64,000 bases of DNA, taken from assembly GCF_963583255.1 (NCBI RefSeq), contig NC_084819.1, positions 19,021,460 to 19,085,459 of the forward strand, in the 5' to 3' direction. The stretch comes from Pyrus communis (lineage: Eukaryota > Streptophyta > Magnoliopsida > Rosales > Rosaceae). Each line of letters starts with the position of its first letter. The stretch's first letter is position 1. Below are positions 33,591 through 45,479 of the stretch, piece after piece. The position numbers were made by a program, and so were the translations under genes. Under the pieces are notes generated by a model, which was not told the DNA's origin, ran no database searches, and worked only from the letters and a program-made list of their open reading frames with translations.

Positions 33591-33905
33591 TATATGTGTG
33601 TGTGTGTGTGGGGTGTACAATATAGTCGTCCAATATGGTTGTGTGTGTGTGTGTGTGTGTGTGGGGTGGACGACTATAGTGTACAATATAGTCGTCCAAT
33701 ATAGTTGTGTGTGTGTGTGTGTGTGATGACCACTGAACCATCACATGATGATTATATATGTGTGTGTGTGTGGGGTGTACAATATAGTCGTCCAATATGG
33801 TTGTGTGTGTGTGTGTGTGTGTGTGGGGTGGACGACTATAGTGTACAATATAGTCGTCCAATATAGTTGTGTGTGTGTGTGTGTGTGTGTGTGTGGTGTA
33901 CAATA
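33565..33905. repeat. Compound GT microsatellite, duplicated
   Basis: GT runs alternate with the unit TACAATATAGTCGTCCAATA and its inverted form GACGACTATA. A block of about 160 bp starting ACCACTGAACCATCACATG is present twice (33565-33726 and 33728-33890), the second with a slightly different number of GT units. The duplicated block includes the head of the adjacent SINE. Confidence 0.9.
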
Positions 33906-34092
33906 TAGTCGTCCAGTAATTAGAAAAAATAGACTTGGGTACTAATTTCCAGGTCAGTCTTTGGCCTCCTGTGGTGGTCTTCTTTGTTTACACTTCACCA
34001 ATTTATTCTATCCAAAATATGTTATTTCTTTTTTCCATGGGTTGACTCAATTATACTTAAACATCCAGTCTTTTTCTAATATTAAGAATTAG

Positions 34093-34866
34093 GGTCTATT
34101 CAATTTGAGATTTTTAAAGGTTTTAAAAAAGTTGTAAATTCGTGAAATTTAATGGTATTTTATAGACTGTGAATTCATTCAAAATCAGGGGGGAGATGTT
34201 CGATTTTTTTTTTTTTTTTAAATCTAAAATACACTATAAAAGGATTTAAGGAAATTTAGCGATGATCTCTCAATTTTAACTCAACTGAAGTAATGGTCTT
34301 TCAAATAAAAGTATGTGACTGTTTGTCCCTTAACTCATCAAAACATGTATCTATGATCATTTTCGTCAACTCCGTTAGGACTTTAGTCAAAATGAGTCAT
34401 GTTGGAAGAACCATTGCTACAATTGAATTAGAGTTGAAAGACCATTACTTCAATTATGTTAAAGTTGGGAGACCATTTCTTCAATTGAGTTAAAGTTGAG
34501 GGACTATTGCTCCAATTTTCTCGCCCCTTGATTCAGCCTCACGTGCCACACGCGTGACTCATTTTAACGGAAGTTCTAATAGAGTTGATGAAAAGGATCA
34601 TAGTTGCACGTTTTGATGATTTAAGGGACAAATGGTTACAAATTTTTAGATGATGAATCATTACTCCAATTGAGTTAAAATTGAGAGACCATTGCTAGAA
34701 TTTCCTGAAACCTTTTGTTTTTTTAGTACATCGATATTTTTACACTATGGGAGGGGGAGTTCGGCTAAACTACATAATGGGCAGCCTAATTTCCTCAAAC
34801 CCTTTTAAATCCATCAAAATCATTAATTTTTTAAAACTTTAAAATCAATTCCTAATTAAATAGACA
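34093..34866. mobile_element. Probable outer inverted-repeat element interrupted by a MITE
   Basis: TCTATTCAATTTGAGATTTT at the left resembles the reverse complement of the right end (TCTATTTAATTAGGAATTGA), and both continue into TTTAAAGxTTTTAAAAAA. The 34250-34705 MITE lies inside. The similarity is imperfect and the ends approximate. Confidence 0.45.
34250..34705. mobile_element. MITE with inverted repeats of about 180 bp
   Basis: The left end GGAAATTTAGCGATGATCTC pairs with the right end, whose reverse complement is GGAAATTCTAGCAATGGTCTC. The arms continue through CTCAATTTTAACTCAA, TTTGTCCCTTAA and ATCAAAACxTG. The element is non-coding. The central part repeats GAGTTxAAxTTGAGxGACCAT several times. 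Confidence 0.75.
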
Positions 34867-34919
34867 TGGAGTATGATGGACTACTTTAAAATCCTGATTA
34901 TACATCCAAATTTCTATCG

Positions 34920-35604
34920 AGTTTTATGAACTCGTTCCTAGGAGTTGTTGCTGCTTCTTTTTATTCCCTCTGGCCGCTCTCATTGGAGCCGACTTCGATG
35001 GTTCTTTGGTCACCCCCTCCATTTCCCTTCTTCAAGGTCAATGTGGATGCTAGCTGGTCTTCCTCTTTTTGAAATGGTTTTGTGGGCATTGTGATTCAGG
35101 GAGCGACAGGTCAGTTCGTCGCTGCCGCGAGGTATGCAGTGCAGGCGCCTAATGCAGCCACGTCGAAGCCTTGGCTCTACTGTGAGAGTGTCAACTTGCG
35201 AATACTTTGGGCCATTGTTAGGTAATCTTCGAATCTAACTTAAAGGATATGATTTCATCTTTGTCAAGTTCTTTGGATGCTGGTAGTTGGGAAGCCTTCC
35301 CTACTTTAACGCTTGTTAAATAGTATGGAGAGTCTTTCCAGGACTGTCGCTAGTCTTGGATTTCAAGATCAGCCAATATGGCAACAGATTTCTTGGCATC
35401 ACGCAGCACCACAGAGATGTGCAACTTCACTTGGGCTAGCAGACCTCCATCTTCGTTAGTTCATATACTTAATAAAGAGAGTTTACCTTGTCCAGCTTGT
35501 TCCCCTTTATGTTTGGTAGCAGTTGATGGGATGACATTCGAACTCGGTTCTTGTGTCTTTCTCCTACCCCTTTGCTGTTTGTTTGTGTTGTATTTCTAGT
35601 TTCC

Positions 35605-35632
<28 letters not shown>
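34920..35632 (+). mobile_element. 5'-truncated LINE (RNase H domain and poly-A tail), inactive
   Basis: The plus strand encodes FFKVNVDASWSSSF, a stop, then NGFVGIVIQGATGQFVAAAR, and later SSLDAGSWEAFPTLTLVK and SWISRSANMATDFLASRS, in more than one frame. This is the RNase H domain at the C-terminus of plant L1-type LINEs. A poly-A run of about 27 bases (35606-35632) follows. The 5' part (endonuclease and RT) is absent, as expected for incomplete reverse transcription. Confidence 0.82.
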
Positions 35633-35636
<4 letters not shown>

Positions 35637-36396
35637 GAGGGATTCAAATGCAAAATCTCAAACACAAAAACGGATACTCTAAACCGGACTAAGTGATATT
35701 GAGGAAGCATCTAATAAACTTTGCTATGTTTAAAAAACAAAAACAATAAATAAAACTTGGCATTTAATTGTGATGATGATGACTTCAAACCTAACCAATG
35801 TATTAGAGATGATTTGCGATAAAAATCTTATAATTTTTTTAACCTTTATTCTAGAAACATTAAATTGATTAACAAATGAATTTAGTTAATCTTACATATT
35901 TAAAAACAATTACAGAGGAAGGTTCTCCTGTAACTAAAATATTAAGATGTACAAATTCCAAAGTGGTCAAAATTTTCAATGGGAATGCTAAGAGAGTTTA
36001 CATGCATTAGGTATGAACATGCATATTAAGAATGCATGTCTTGCCAGTTGTGTCTTCCACTTGCCTGAGAGAAGCATTTCGATTTGTCGGTAGCCTGATC
36101 TTTCCGAAACATCGAGAAAATGGGCCATTTTTTAATCTATGCTCTGAGCATCCCATGTGTTGAAGAAGACGGAGGAGGACGGCGGCGATGAAGAAGCCAC
36201 CCCCACTTGTTGCAGAAAGCTGGATTCAAGGTTGAAATTTGTACATTGATCGCTCTCCGGTGAAATTTAAATATGGAGGAAGACAAGGCGAACAAAAGCA
36301 GAATCGATTACCATTTTATTCATTGTTTGCAGAGTAATTACATGAACAAGTTTGGTTTTATTCTGACAAAAGACTCGGAAACAAAAAGGAGAAGCA
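35633..36396. other. Intergenic sequence and 3' flank of LOX gene C
   Basis: No gene is recognised. The part near 36300-36396 is the probable 3' UTR of gene C. Confidence 0.45.
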
Positions 36397-39300
36397 TTAG
36401 ATTGAGACACTGTTGGGAATTCCCTTGCCAGTAAGTCCGGCCTCACTTGAAGGATAGAGCAAAGTGTAAGGCATCTTTGCCGGTCCAGCGCGGTTCTTCA
36501 GCTTCTCATCCTCATTCTTTCTCTTCATGCTTTCCTCAGCTTCTTTCAGTTTCATTCTAAAATTTTCAGAAGCTTGCAGTATGTCTGCGTCCGTTGTCCA
36601 TTCCGCGGAGTCTCTCTGCCCCAGATAAACCTCATCAGCCGAGTGCCTTGACAAGATTTCAATTGAGGCCATGCCAAGAAGGGTCTGCAGCTCAGGTGTC
36701 ATTGTTTTCAAAAATGCCTTTTCGGGGTCTGTCTTGAGCTCCTCATATTCAGGAGTGCCTTCTTCAGGCATGAACCGTCGGCTTATGCTTGGCCGGTTTG
36801 GGGGGTATCCACCATAAGGATACTGCCCAAAATTGATTGCTGCATGATGGGCTGAAGCAATCCATATGATGATGGTGCACGATTCTATCAGCTCTTCGCG
36901 AGTCTGCATTTTAGGCCACCAGGGCTCATCTTTCTTGTCACCGTGACCTTCCTCGCGGAGTTCCTTCCACCAGGACTGGAGTTCCAAGTCCTTTTGGACG
37001 GTTTCGTCAGTTTTATAGTAGAAGGAGCAGTAGTCTTTAACCCATGTTTTAATTGCAGACCATATCTCAAGCCCATCTGCAGCAAATGGATAGTCTTCTA
37101 TCAGTAAACGCACGCCGTGCGAGGAGCTTGAATCTTCAACTGCCATTCCTCTGAACAAAGCAAAGGGTAGATACTTGGTTACCTTAAGCGCTATCATCTT
37201 TGTTTCGAAATGGCAATGCACATATGATTAATGTTTTACTGTCATAAGATTTACCTTTTGATCAGATCTACAGGGAGCGCTTGTTCAGGAAAAACCCAAT
37301 TCTTATACATTGCAGACGTCCATTCCAATGAAAACTTTGCAGGAAAGAGTGTTGCCTCTAGTATTCCACCAGCGTTAATGAGAACTTGTCGAGCGAGTGC
37401 ATTTACATTCATATTGTCACGAAAGTGAGGATGAAGAAGTTTATGAATCGGGTGAAGCACGCTCAACTGCCTATTTGTTGCTATAATAAATGGCTCCATC
37501 GCTGCATGAGTTCTCAACCTGCGACAAAACAAGAACACATTTAAAGTTTCATTTGGAGAAAAAAAAAAAAAAAAAAAAATTTATGAACTAATTTGCTAGG
37601 CTTTTTTCGAGTGCTATACCAGTGACTGATGAGCTGATGATAACCAGAGTCAACCACAGCCACGTAAGCTTTAGCAAGTTGCCAAATGGAACTCTCGACG
37701 CCTTGGCTAGAGGGAGTATAGACGTTGCTAGTGCAACCAAATTGATCTCCGTCGGGGTGCGGCAAGCTTAATTCAATAGCTAATGGCTTCAAAGTCCCGT
37801 CATCTTGTAAGAAGAGGAGTGTCCTGCTTGCATATGTTTTCGTTGAAGTTGTGTTTATCCCCCTCAGGTACGGCATTATTGAATCATGGTGGTCTAATAT
37901 GAATAATTTGTTGTTATCGATTGCCTGTTGCAGAAAGTAATTTTCATTAATTATTTCGAATACGATATAACAAGATAAAAGGTTGCAAACTTGCAAAGCA
38001 ACCTCAGGACTACTTGATTCAAACTCAATTTCGAAACAAACTAGTCAATAGAATTACCTCATCTATGCTGAGTCCTTTTAAGTTATGAGTTATGTGTTCT
38101 TTGGTTATTCGACTAGTTTGATCCCCATATGCTTTTTGATCTAGCTTGCTAGCAGGCGGAAACTCCTGCAGTTTATTCAGTAAATAATAACGATCAGGGA
38201 TGAAAAGTCGAAGTTAATATAGTCCAAATGTAAAATCTCTAGTGTCTCATACGCTTCAAAACAAATGTAGACAATAGCTTACTTGGAGACGGCGAATTGT
38301 AACAGGGTTTATGCCTGCCAGCATTTCTCTTGCAAATTCTTCATCAGTTCTCCAAGCTGATTTATCCTCTAATACAAATCATTCAAAGACCAGTCACGCA
38401 AAAGAAAGACGTTACATCGAAAGTAAGGTCTTACATGGAAGCTAATAAAAATTTCCCAAAGAGAACGAAAATTGTCATTAAATTTATATTAACAAAGAAA
38501 GTGGCTGCATCATATACTTAGTTATACCTTTGATCACTTGAGGCACGGGGAACTTCAGGAATTTTTCACCATCAGTTCGAAAAAGTTCCTTGATTGTCTC
38601 TACAGGGATGTTATCCCTAACAGATTTCAGTAAACCCTTTGGCAACTCTATTCCTCCTTCGTAGAGTTTAAGTACATCTTTCAAGCTTCCAAACTCGTTT
38701 TGGGTGGCAACTAGAGTTGCTAGCTCATCAGGCTTAACGAGCTGAGATAGCGATTTCACGGCATAAGCAATCGCGTCTGACATCTTTAAGTGACCAAATC
38801 TTTCGTCTCTTGGAACGTATACAAATATGCTCATGATAAGCATCATGGGGCTCTCACTCTTAGGATCTGTTAAGATTATAGCAAATTAGTTATATCAAAT
38901 ACGTTTTTTTTCATTTGACTGACTGAGAGATAGGGAAAATTGACTGACCTTTTTCAGTTGCCTGTCTTCCGGTTCTTCCTCTGCGAGGATAAGGAAACTC
39001 ACTAGACCCTCCGAGAATTGGACGCGCATATTCTGGGCCCTTATCTGGTTTCCCCAAATCATTGTAGTAGGCATAGCCATAAACTCTGTCCCATTCCTCA
39101 AGCTCTCTTTTTTCATCATCGTCGTCTCCTCTCAAGTTTTCGAGCTCTTCTTCTCTGAACTTCTGTAATGGCTCTGGTGTATCACTTGAAAGATACGTCT
39201 GCGCAAATTTATAGTTCAATTGGTTACTTCAGCATAGAATTCATAAACCCTACGTGTAGCTGTACCGGAGACTATTGAGCAATTGAAATGAAGCTTCTCA

Positions 39301-40356
39301 TTATTTCTAGCATAACGTAGCAGTCTATCAGCTAAAACATAATTTGTTTACCTTGTTAGCAAAGAAAACACGGTCCTTTCTGTACTTTTTAGCAGGGTAC
39401 ACCCATGAGTTGCAAACAAAGTGGACTCGACCTTCGCCAGGAACATCTTCGAGTGTGAGAGACTTCAAGTAGAACTCACTGTGATGCTCATTTCTAATTA
39501 TGAATGCTCCCGGGACTCCAATCTCCTCGTCCCAATCGAAAGTAATGTCAAATGCATTCTCCTCTGCTGTTAAAGGAGTGATTTTGGTAATCCAATCTTC
39601 CAAATACGCTGCCTTACCAACTTTTCCTTGCAATCCATTTTCTACAATAACATATCAAGTTAAAAGCCGAAAATTTTCGATTACAATTCCTCCAAATTTG
39701 TTTTCTAAACACGAAAAACCGGAGCAACTAAGGCGATGAGTATGAGTAGGCTAGAGATTCAGGGTTTGAAACCTCCTTTGTAACCAAAAAAAAAAAAAAT
39801 CAGAACCATTACTAATAATTACCTACTTGGCACCATAATATCAATTATTTGTTAACTGAAGCTAATAAACTAATTAAATAAATAGTAAACTACAAAACTG
39901 AAAATGCACATAATATGTGAACTTAAAAATAAGTAAATTAGTATTAAAATTCTTACCAGGGTCACAATTAACAGAACTAATGAGCTGCAGTGAAACTTTT
40001 TTACCCCGCAGCTCATGGAAACGATCAAGAAATGAAGCTTTGAGGTCGTTGAGCTCCAAAACATTCTTCTTCATTAACACCACCGTCCCTCTGATCTTCT
40101 TGTCGTCATCTTTTGGGTGATGATCAACGGTGATGTTCTGGGATGGCTTGGCAGTTGATGAAACCACAGTTAACGGCTGAGATTTTGCCACATCAGTCAT
40201 GCACAAGAAACCGGCAGGGAGTAGTTTCATTGGACCAGTCGTTTGAAGCAACCCTGGTCTGCCATTGATTGACGTGGCACGATCTGGATTGGTGGTTTTT
40301 GCTTCTGCTACAACTGAGTTCAAGGGACTGAGATGCTTAAGATGAACACGAAGCAT
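36397..40356 (-). CDS. Lipoxygenase gene C (9-LOX type with N-terminal extension, 931 aa, 9 exons)
   Basis: Exons on the minus strand: 40356-39957, 39641-39352, 39198-38949, 38866-38528, 38368-38283, 38165-38058, 37924-37620, 37518-37255, 37150-36397 (2796 nt, one frame). The start is the ATG of MLRVHLKH; the residues upstream in the same frame begin only with TTG. An N-terminal extension of about 90 residues, rich in Leu, Thr, Ser and basic residues, precedes the PLAT domain ([12 protein letters not shown]). Iron ligands are H592, H597, H783, N787 and I931. The Coffa site is Ala, and the 9-LOX pair is Thr-Leu (EATLFP) rather than Thr-Val. The gene keeps both variable introns: the one before AIDNNKLF, absent from A and B, and the one inside SHW|L, absent from D. 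It appears intact. Its role in the oxylipin pathway follows from the family; regiospecificity and location are inference. Confidence 0.94.
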
Positions 40357-40454
40357 CTTTGTCTGCTTCAAGATATGAAAAAGTAATATTAGAAAAGGGG
40401 CTTGAAGATCTCACTTCGCTCATAAGTGTGTAGAATGCGAGAGGGGTTGGTGGG

Positions 40455-40461
40455 ATTTATA
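40455..40461 (-). promoter_or_regulatory. TATA box of LOX gene C
   Basis: The minus strand reads GCTATAAATCC about 100 bp upstream of the ATG. Confidence 0.6.
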
Positions 40462-40539
40462 GCAAGTGGGAGCTCTGTTCAATGCGTCATAGACAAACCC
40501 TCCAAATTTTTTAATTCTTAAAGTTGAGACTAACTTCCA

Positions 40540-41480
40540 TGCACGGATACAGTACTATTATAGTATTTTTTGTCAATAATACGAGAGATTTTTCAGTATG
40601 ATCAGTACACGAGGTGGCACATCACGTATCATTAAATAAATAGTGAGATATGTGTGCTAAAAATTTAATAACTTAAAAAATAAAATTTCCCACCATTCTT
40701 ATTAAAACACGTGATGTATCATTTGTGTTCTCTTCACAACTAAAAATTTCCCCAATAATACAATTCTATATGGTAAAAAGTTTACACTTAATATTATATA
40801 ATTGACACAAATCAATATAACACTATTGTAACGTTTTTTGTCAATAATACAATTTTATACCGTAAAAAATTTATTACTTGATATTGTATAATTAACACAA
40901 ATCACTAGGGAGTCTTTCTCATTCGAATCTGTCCTAGAAATCTTGATTGGCGTCTTTTGGCCTTAAGTGGGGGAAAGTGGATGTCTCTTAACTTCACCAA
41001 CTTATTCTGTGTTCTTCCATTTCGAGGGTTGACTTATAGTTGCCAGTCATTTCGAAGAAACTTCCACTCTACGTACCAAGGAATATCTTTAATCGGACTA
41101 CTTGATCATATGAATGATTCGATTGATTTTATAAAAAAATATGATCTCTTGTATTTTAATCTCACTAAGTATTAAGAGTGTTAAAAGACAATTCGTTTTG
41201 AATTAGATGCTCAAATTCTAATGCTTTACGTCGTTAATTCTAAGAGAATTGCCCTGTACGATTACCCTAAATTCCCTCATGTGCCACACGGCCCGCACCG
41301 ACAAATATAGACAGATTTCAACAAAGATTCTCTTAAAAACAGCCATTTATGGGCCACTCGTCATCTTTTCTACTTTCTTGTTTCAAGAATTTGTATAAAG
41401 TGGCTTTCAAAAGTTAAAAGCCTAAAACACATCATTTAGTTATTAAAATACACCACAAATTCGACCGTTGGTGACATTAT
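40540..41480 (-). other. 5' flank of LOX gene C
   Basis: AT-rich. Around 40750-40905 a motif (CAATAATACAATTxTATA, then GTAAAAAxTTTA) is repeated in tandem. 40970-41045 (CTTCACCAACTTATTCTGT, GGTTGACT) resembles 33990-34050 upstream of gene B, consistent with shared ancestral promoter sequence. Confidence 0.45.
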
Positions 41481-41814
41481 ATAATTCGGTTTTCAACATG
41501 GTATATCTAGAAATAAATTACGAGTACATGCTATATCTTAGTAATCCACTTATCAAAGTATTGTAATATGTGTTGACAACATAATTAATATTTTTGTCAC
41601 ACGAAAAATTTTCTCGTACATCTAATCAATTTAAAGATTCTTAAATACAAACTTTTTTGACACGTTAGTTGTCCATCAAAACACATGAGAAGGACCAATG
41701 TGGGTGACAATATGATTACTAGAGTAATTCACTTCTTAATTCTCCTAGTTATATTATTCCTTGGTATGTGTGTGTTGATTGGAGCAATTGCCTATGCATA
41801 TTGGGCATATGCGT

Positions 41815-41885
41815 GTTTTTGTTTCCCACATATTTCATGAGGGCAATTATGTGGCCGATGCCTTAGCTAACTTTGGTGCAAATTA
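41815..41885 (+). pseudogene. LINE RNase H C-terminal fragment, copy 1
   Basis: FVSHIFHEGNYVADALANFG is the C-terminal RNase H motif of plant LINEs (HVFREGNxVADALAN), with a stop soon after. It lies inside the tandem duplication. Confidence 0.7.
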
Positions 41886-42654
41886 TGATGCATATTAGTC
41901 CAATGTTCCTTCATATGCAGTTTCTACTTATATTGATGATGATGGTGATGACTTACAATTGTTTGTTGTTCTGTGTCAAATTTGGCATTTGAATCAGAAA
42001 ATGATGATTCAATTTCAAAGTAACTTCAAACTATTTTGCCAAACCAACAAATATTGACTCAGCAATAGCAAAATTCTCTAAGCAAGACAATAATAGTAAA
42101 GTCTTCTTTCTTTCATGATTTTGTATGAAAAGATTTGCAAGGGCGGCTAAACTTTATCTGCTTTAGTTTGTTCATTCTATTTATGTAGTGATTAAAATAC
42201 AGCAGAAACATATAATATGGTGAAATTCTGTAATCCAAATTTCCATCTAAAAGATTTCCTGCGGTATCCAATCACACCATCCATCACACATGAGTTGTTA
42301 CTAATTCAAATGTTATAAACTATAACATAATATATAGTTTAGGTTTTCAACATGGTATATCTAAAAATAAAGTACGAGGATATGCTACATCTTAGTAATC
42401 CACTTATCAAAGTGTTGTAATATGTGTTGACGATATGATTAATATTTTTGTGACACAAAAAGTTTTCTCGTACATCTAGTCAATTTAAAGGTTCTTAAAT
42501 AGAAACTTCTTTGACATGTTAGTCATACGTCAAAGACACATAAGAAGGACCAACGTAGGTGACTATATGATTACTACGGTGATTCACTACTTAATTCTCC
42601 TAGTTATATTATTCCCTTATATTTATGTGTTGATAGGAGCAATTGCCTATGCAT

Positions 42655-43015
42655 TTGGCGTGTTTTTGTTTCTCACGTATTTCGCAAGGGCAATTGTGTG
42701 GCCGATGCCTTAGCTAACTTAATTTGGTGCAGATCATAATGCATATTCCTGGTGGTCCAACGTTCCTTCATGTACAACTTTTACTTATATTCATGATTCT
42801 TCTGCTTCTATCAACTATCGTTTTAAATGATTTTTATAATATGTTTTCTTTGCAATTGGGTTTGATTTTTTATTCTCCAGCTATATTATTTCCTATGTTT
42901 TTTCCTCAACGAGGTTTGATTTTTTGTTTACCTCATTTGTATTTCTCCTTTTATTTTAATAAGATTATGGGGATGATCGGTTATTACCCCATCCTTAAAG
43001 AAAAAAAAACATAAC
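42655..43015 (+). pseudogene. LINE RNase H C-terminal fragment and 3' tail, copy 2
   Basis: VFVSHVFRKGNCVADALANL, then a broken frame and a T-rich 3' tail containing TAATAAGATTATGGGG. This copy keeps the longer LINE tail that is missing from copy 1. Confidence 0.65.
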
Positions 43016-43470
43016 AAGGCCATGCATTCAAATTCCCCGCAGACCCAATTTTAATAGAGTCAATGAAGAAATCCCAACAAAGTAACGTGTGGTCTTTGAA
43101 TTCACCAACTTTAAAGACCCACCCTTTTCTTTTTGGTGATAATATCATAATAGTCTAAACTTTGATGATGGTGATGACTCACAATTGTTTACAGTTCTGT
43201 GTCAAATTTGGCATTTGAATCAGAAAATGATGGTTCAATTTCAAGGTACCTTCAACCCATTTTTCCAAACCAACAAATATTGACTCAGCAATAGCAAAAT
43301 TCTCTAAGCAGACGACAACAGTAAAGTCTTCTTTCTTTCATGATTGTATAAAAAGACTAGCAAAGGTTAAACTTTATCTGCTTTAGTTTGCTAATTCTAT
43401 TTCTCTAGTGATTAAAATACACCACAAACACATAATATGGTTAAACTTTTTAACCCAAATTTCCAACCTC

Positions 43471-44429
43471 TACAAAACTTTTTCACGTAAGCACAGTTAC
43501 TAATTCAAGTGTTATAAATTAGAAATAATCTTAATACATAATTGATTCTCCATGGTTGTCACATTCGAAAATTTCCGATAAATCTATTCAACCCAATCAT
43601 GCTAATCCACAAATTCATTATGGTTCTTTATTTCATTGTCAGACTCAACATCATGGATTCATATTTTGTCCCGTTGAAGGGTTCAATTGTGATCCTTCAC
43701 CTACCATAAAATCTTCTGTGTAAAAATATTGTATTGATAAACAAATTCAACTAATCTGTCATATTTATACAGTACTTTCAAATCTCATCTGGGTTTTTTT
43801 TATTCTTAGAAAGAATCAATTGTCTCTGTGAGTGATGCATGCCTTCCCCACAAAACGATATCTGAATCAAAGATTAAAATGCTTAAGAATCCACATAGGT
43901 AGGTTTTTTTTATTTTTTTTATTTTAGAAAACCTCGGCGGCACATAGATAGGTTCTTCTTCTGCACTTAGAATATAGCAGAAAATATAGAGATTTTTGGA
44001 AATGATCAAAATGTCAAATGGGAAAACTAGAAGTTTACGTGCAAGAGGGATGAACTATTTGCAGAAAATATAGATATTTTAAGTTGCGTTCCCATTTGTA
44101 TCAACATCTATGAAGCTCCAGAAAAAAGCAATTCTGAAACAAATTAATTTACTGATTAAATTAAATTTTAATAATGATAATCATAGCTTTCACATTATGA
44201 GCTCGTTTAAAAGTTCTTTAAAAATGGCTGAAAGCGTTTTGGTAAAATGTTTTTGGAATCAATCCTTAGTAAAAATGAAGGTAAATTCTGAAAAAGCACT
44301 TAAATGTTTCCTAGAAGAAGCACGTAACTAGTGTTTCTTGCAGAAAACGCTTAAAATGTTTATGGAATAAAAAATTATTTTATCTAGAAACACTTGCAAT
44401 CATTTTAAAAGTAATTTCAAACGAGTATT
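43471..44429. other. Intergenic sequence, no gene recognised
   Basis: AT-rich. Around 44200-44380 AAAACGCTT and AAGCACTT motifs occur in both orientations, as in some hAT-type MITEs, but I could not set ends. Confidence 0.4.
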
Positions 44430-44571
44430 ATATTAAAATTTATAGTCAAGCCACATGATTTAAGACAACTCAACCAAGTCAAGTAAAAGTGTAATATTCT
44501 ATATTAAAATTTATAGTCAAGCCACATGGTATAAGACAACTCGACCAAGTCAAGTAAAAGTGTAAAACGAG
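44430..44571. repeat. Tandem duplication of a 71-bp unit
   Basis: ATATTAAAATTTATAGTCAA starts both copies (44430 and 44501), and CAAGTCAAGTAAAAGTGTAA ends both. A few substitutions separate them. Confidence 0.9.
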
Positions 44572-45479
44572 TTCATGGACTTGTTAAGGTTTCCACCTAC
44601 TTAATTAATAATTAACCAATAACCAGTTGATATATGGTATTATCTTTGAAGTCTTGCAACTCGAGGGTAGTCGCATAATCCAAAATAACTAGACAAATGT
44701 TTGTGTTGGACTCTCGCAACAAGGTGTAGGACTCCCATTATCTTTTGGTATGGAGTGAGATTAAAGAATGGTGAGAGTTTGAGACAAATTTACACCAATA
44801 TTATATTGGCAGTTGATTCAATATTATAGTGTTTGTGTTTTTGCAATTTGTTCTCTCTTGTGAAAGATTTTTATTTTGTTTTTGAAACAGATGAGATAGG
44901 AGCATTCAGAGAATGATAATGCTTGGGTGTCCGATTTCTGTCATGCAAGGCAGCTGAGAGTGAGGTGGTTCTTTTAGTAACTTACAAGGGTCCAAAAACT
45001 AGCTACAAGAGTTACGATACAAACTGAGCTTTAGGTTGATTACTTTGATGGGTGATCTCAAATTCTAGCATATTTATGTGGGATAATTTTCTTAGAGTCA
45101 CAAAATACTTTTAACATTACTAAGTCATTAACGTTTTGCGCTTATAAGGAGAGCTCAACAATGATGTTTTTTTTTTAATTAAGAGGTATTGACTTTAATT
45201 GGAGAGAAAAATTTGTTTGAATTGACTTCAGTTGAGAAAAATTGTTTCTGACCTTTTGTTAACTTTGTTTGAGAGTAAAATGTTCATCAAAATATGAAAT
45301 TATTTATCAACGTAAATCGAAAAGACCCATACAATATGTTGTTTCCTTTCAAAGAAATTTATTAAAAATAAGGTCTGTTATTTACTTGGGGTAAAAACAT
45401 ATTTGTGAACACGGAAAATTCCTGAAACAAGAAACAAGAATACGTGTACAAAATAATATTTTTTGTGTTTAATGATTTT

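Larger units (their letters stand above)
41488..43470 (+). repeat. Head-to-tail tandem duplication of a 0.85-kb unit
   Basis: The unit starting GGTTTTCAACATGGTATATC occurs at 41488 and again at 42342. Both copies run through the same landmarks: TGTAATATGTGTTGAC, GGGCAATT(A/G)TGTGGCCGATG, TTGACTCAGCAATAGC and CTTTATCTGCTTTAG. The second copy holds about 365 extra bases (42797-43163). Confidence 0.85.

Noticed and set aside
33577..33945. Reading frames of His-Thr or Cys-Val repeats
   Set aside because: They are translations of the GT microsatellite.
39715..39797. Possible SINE in intron 1 of LOX gene C
   Set aside because: GGGTTTGAAACCTCC plus a poly-A run is suggestive, but no A box or target duplication is clear.
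42516..43014. Two hydrophobic plus-strand frames resembling membrane proteins
   Set aside because: They are T-rich sequence in and after a LINE RNase H fragment. The true LINE frame is a different one.
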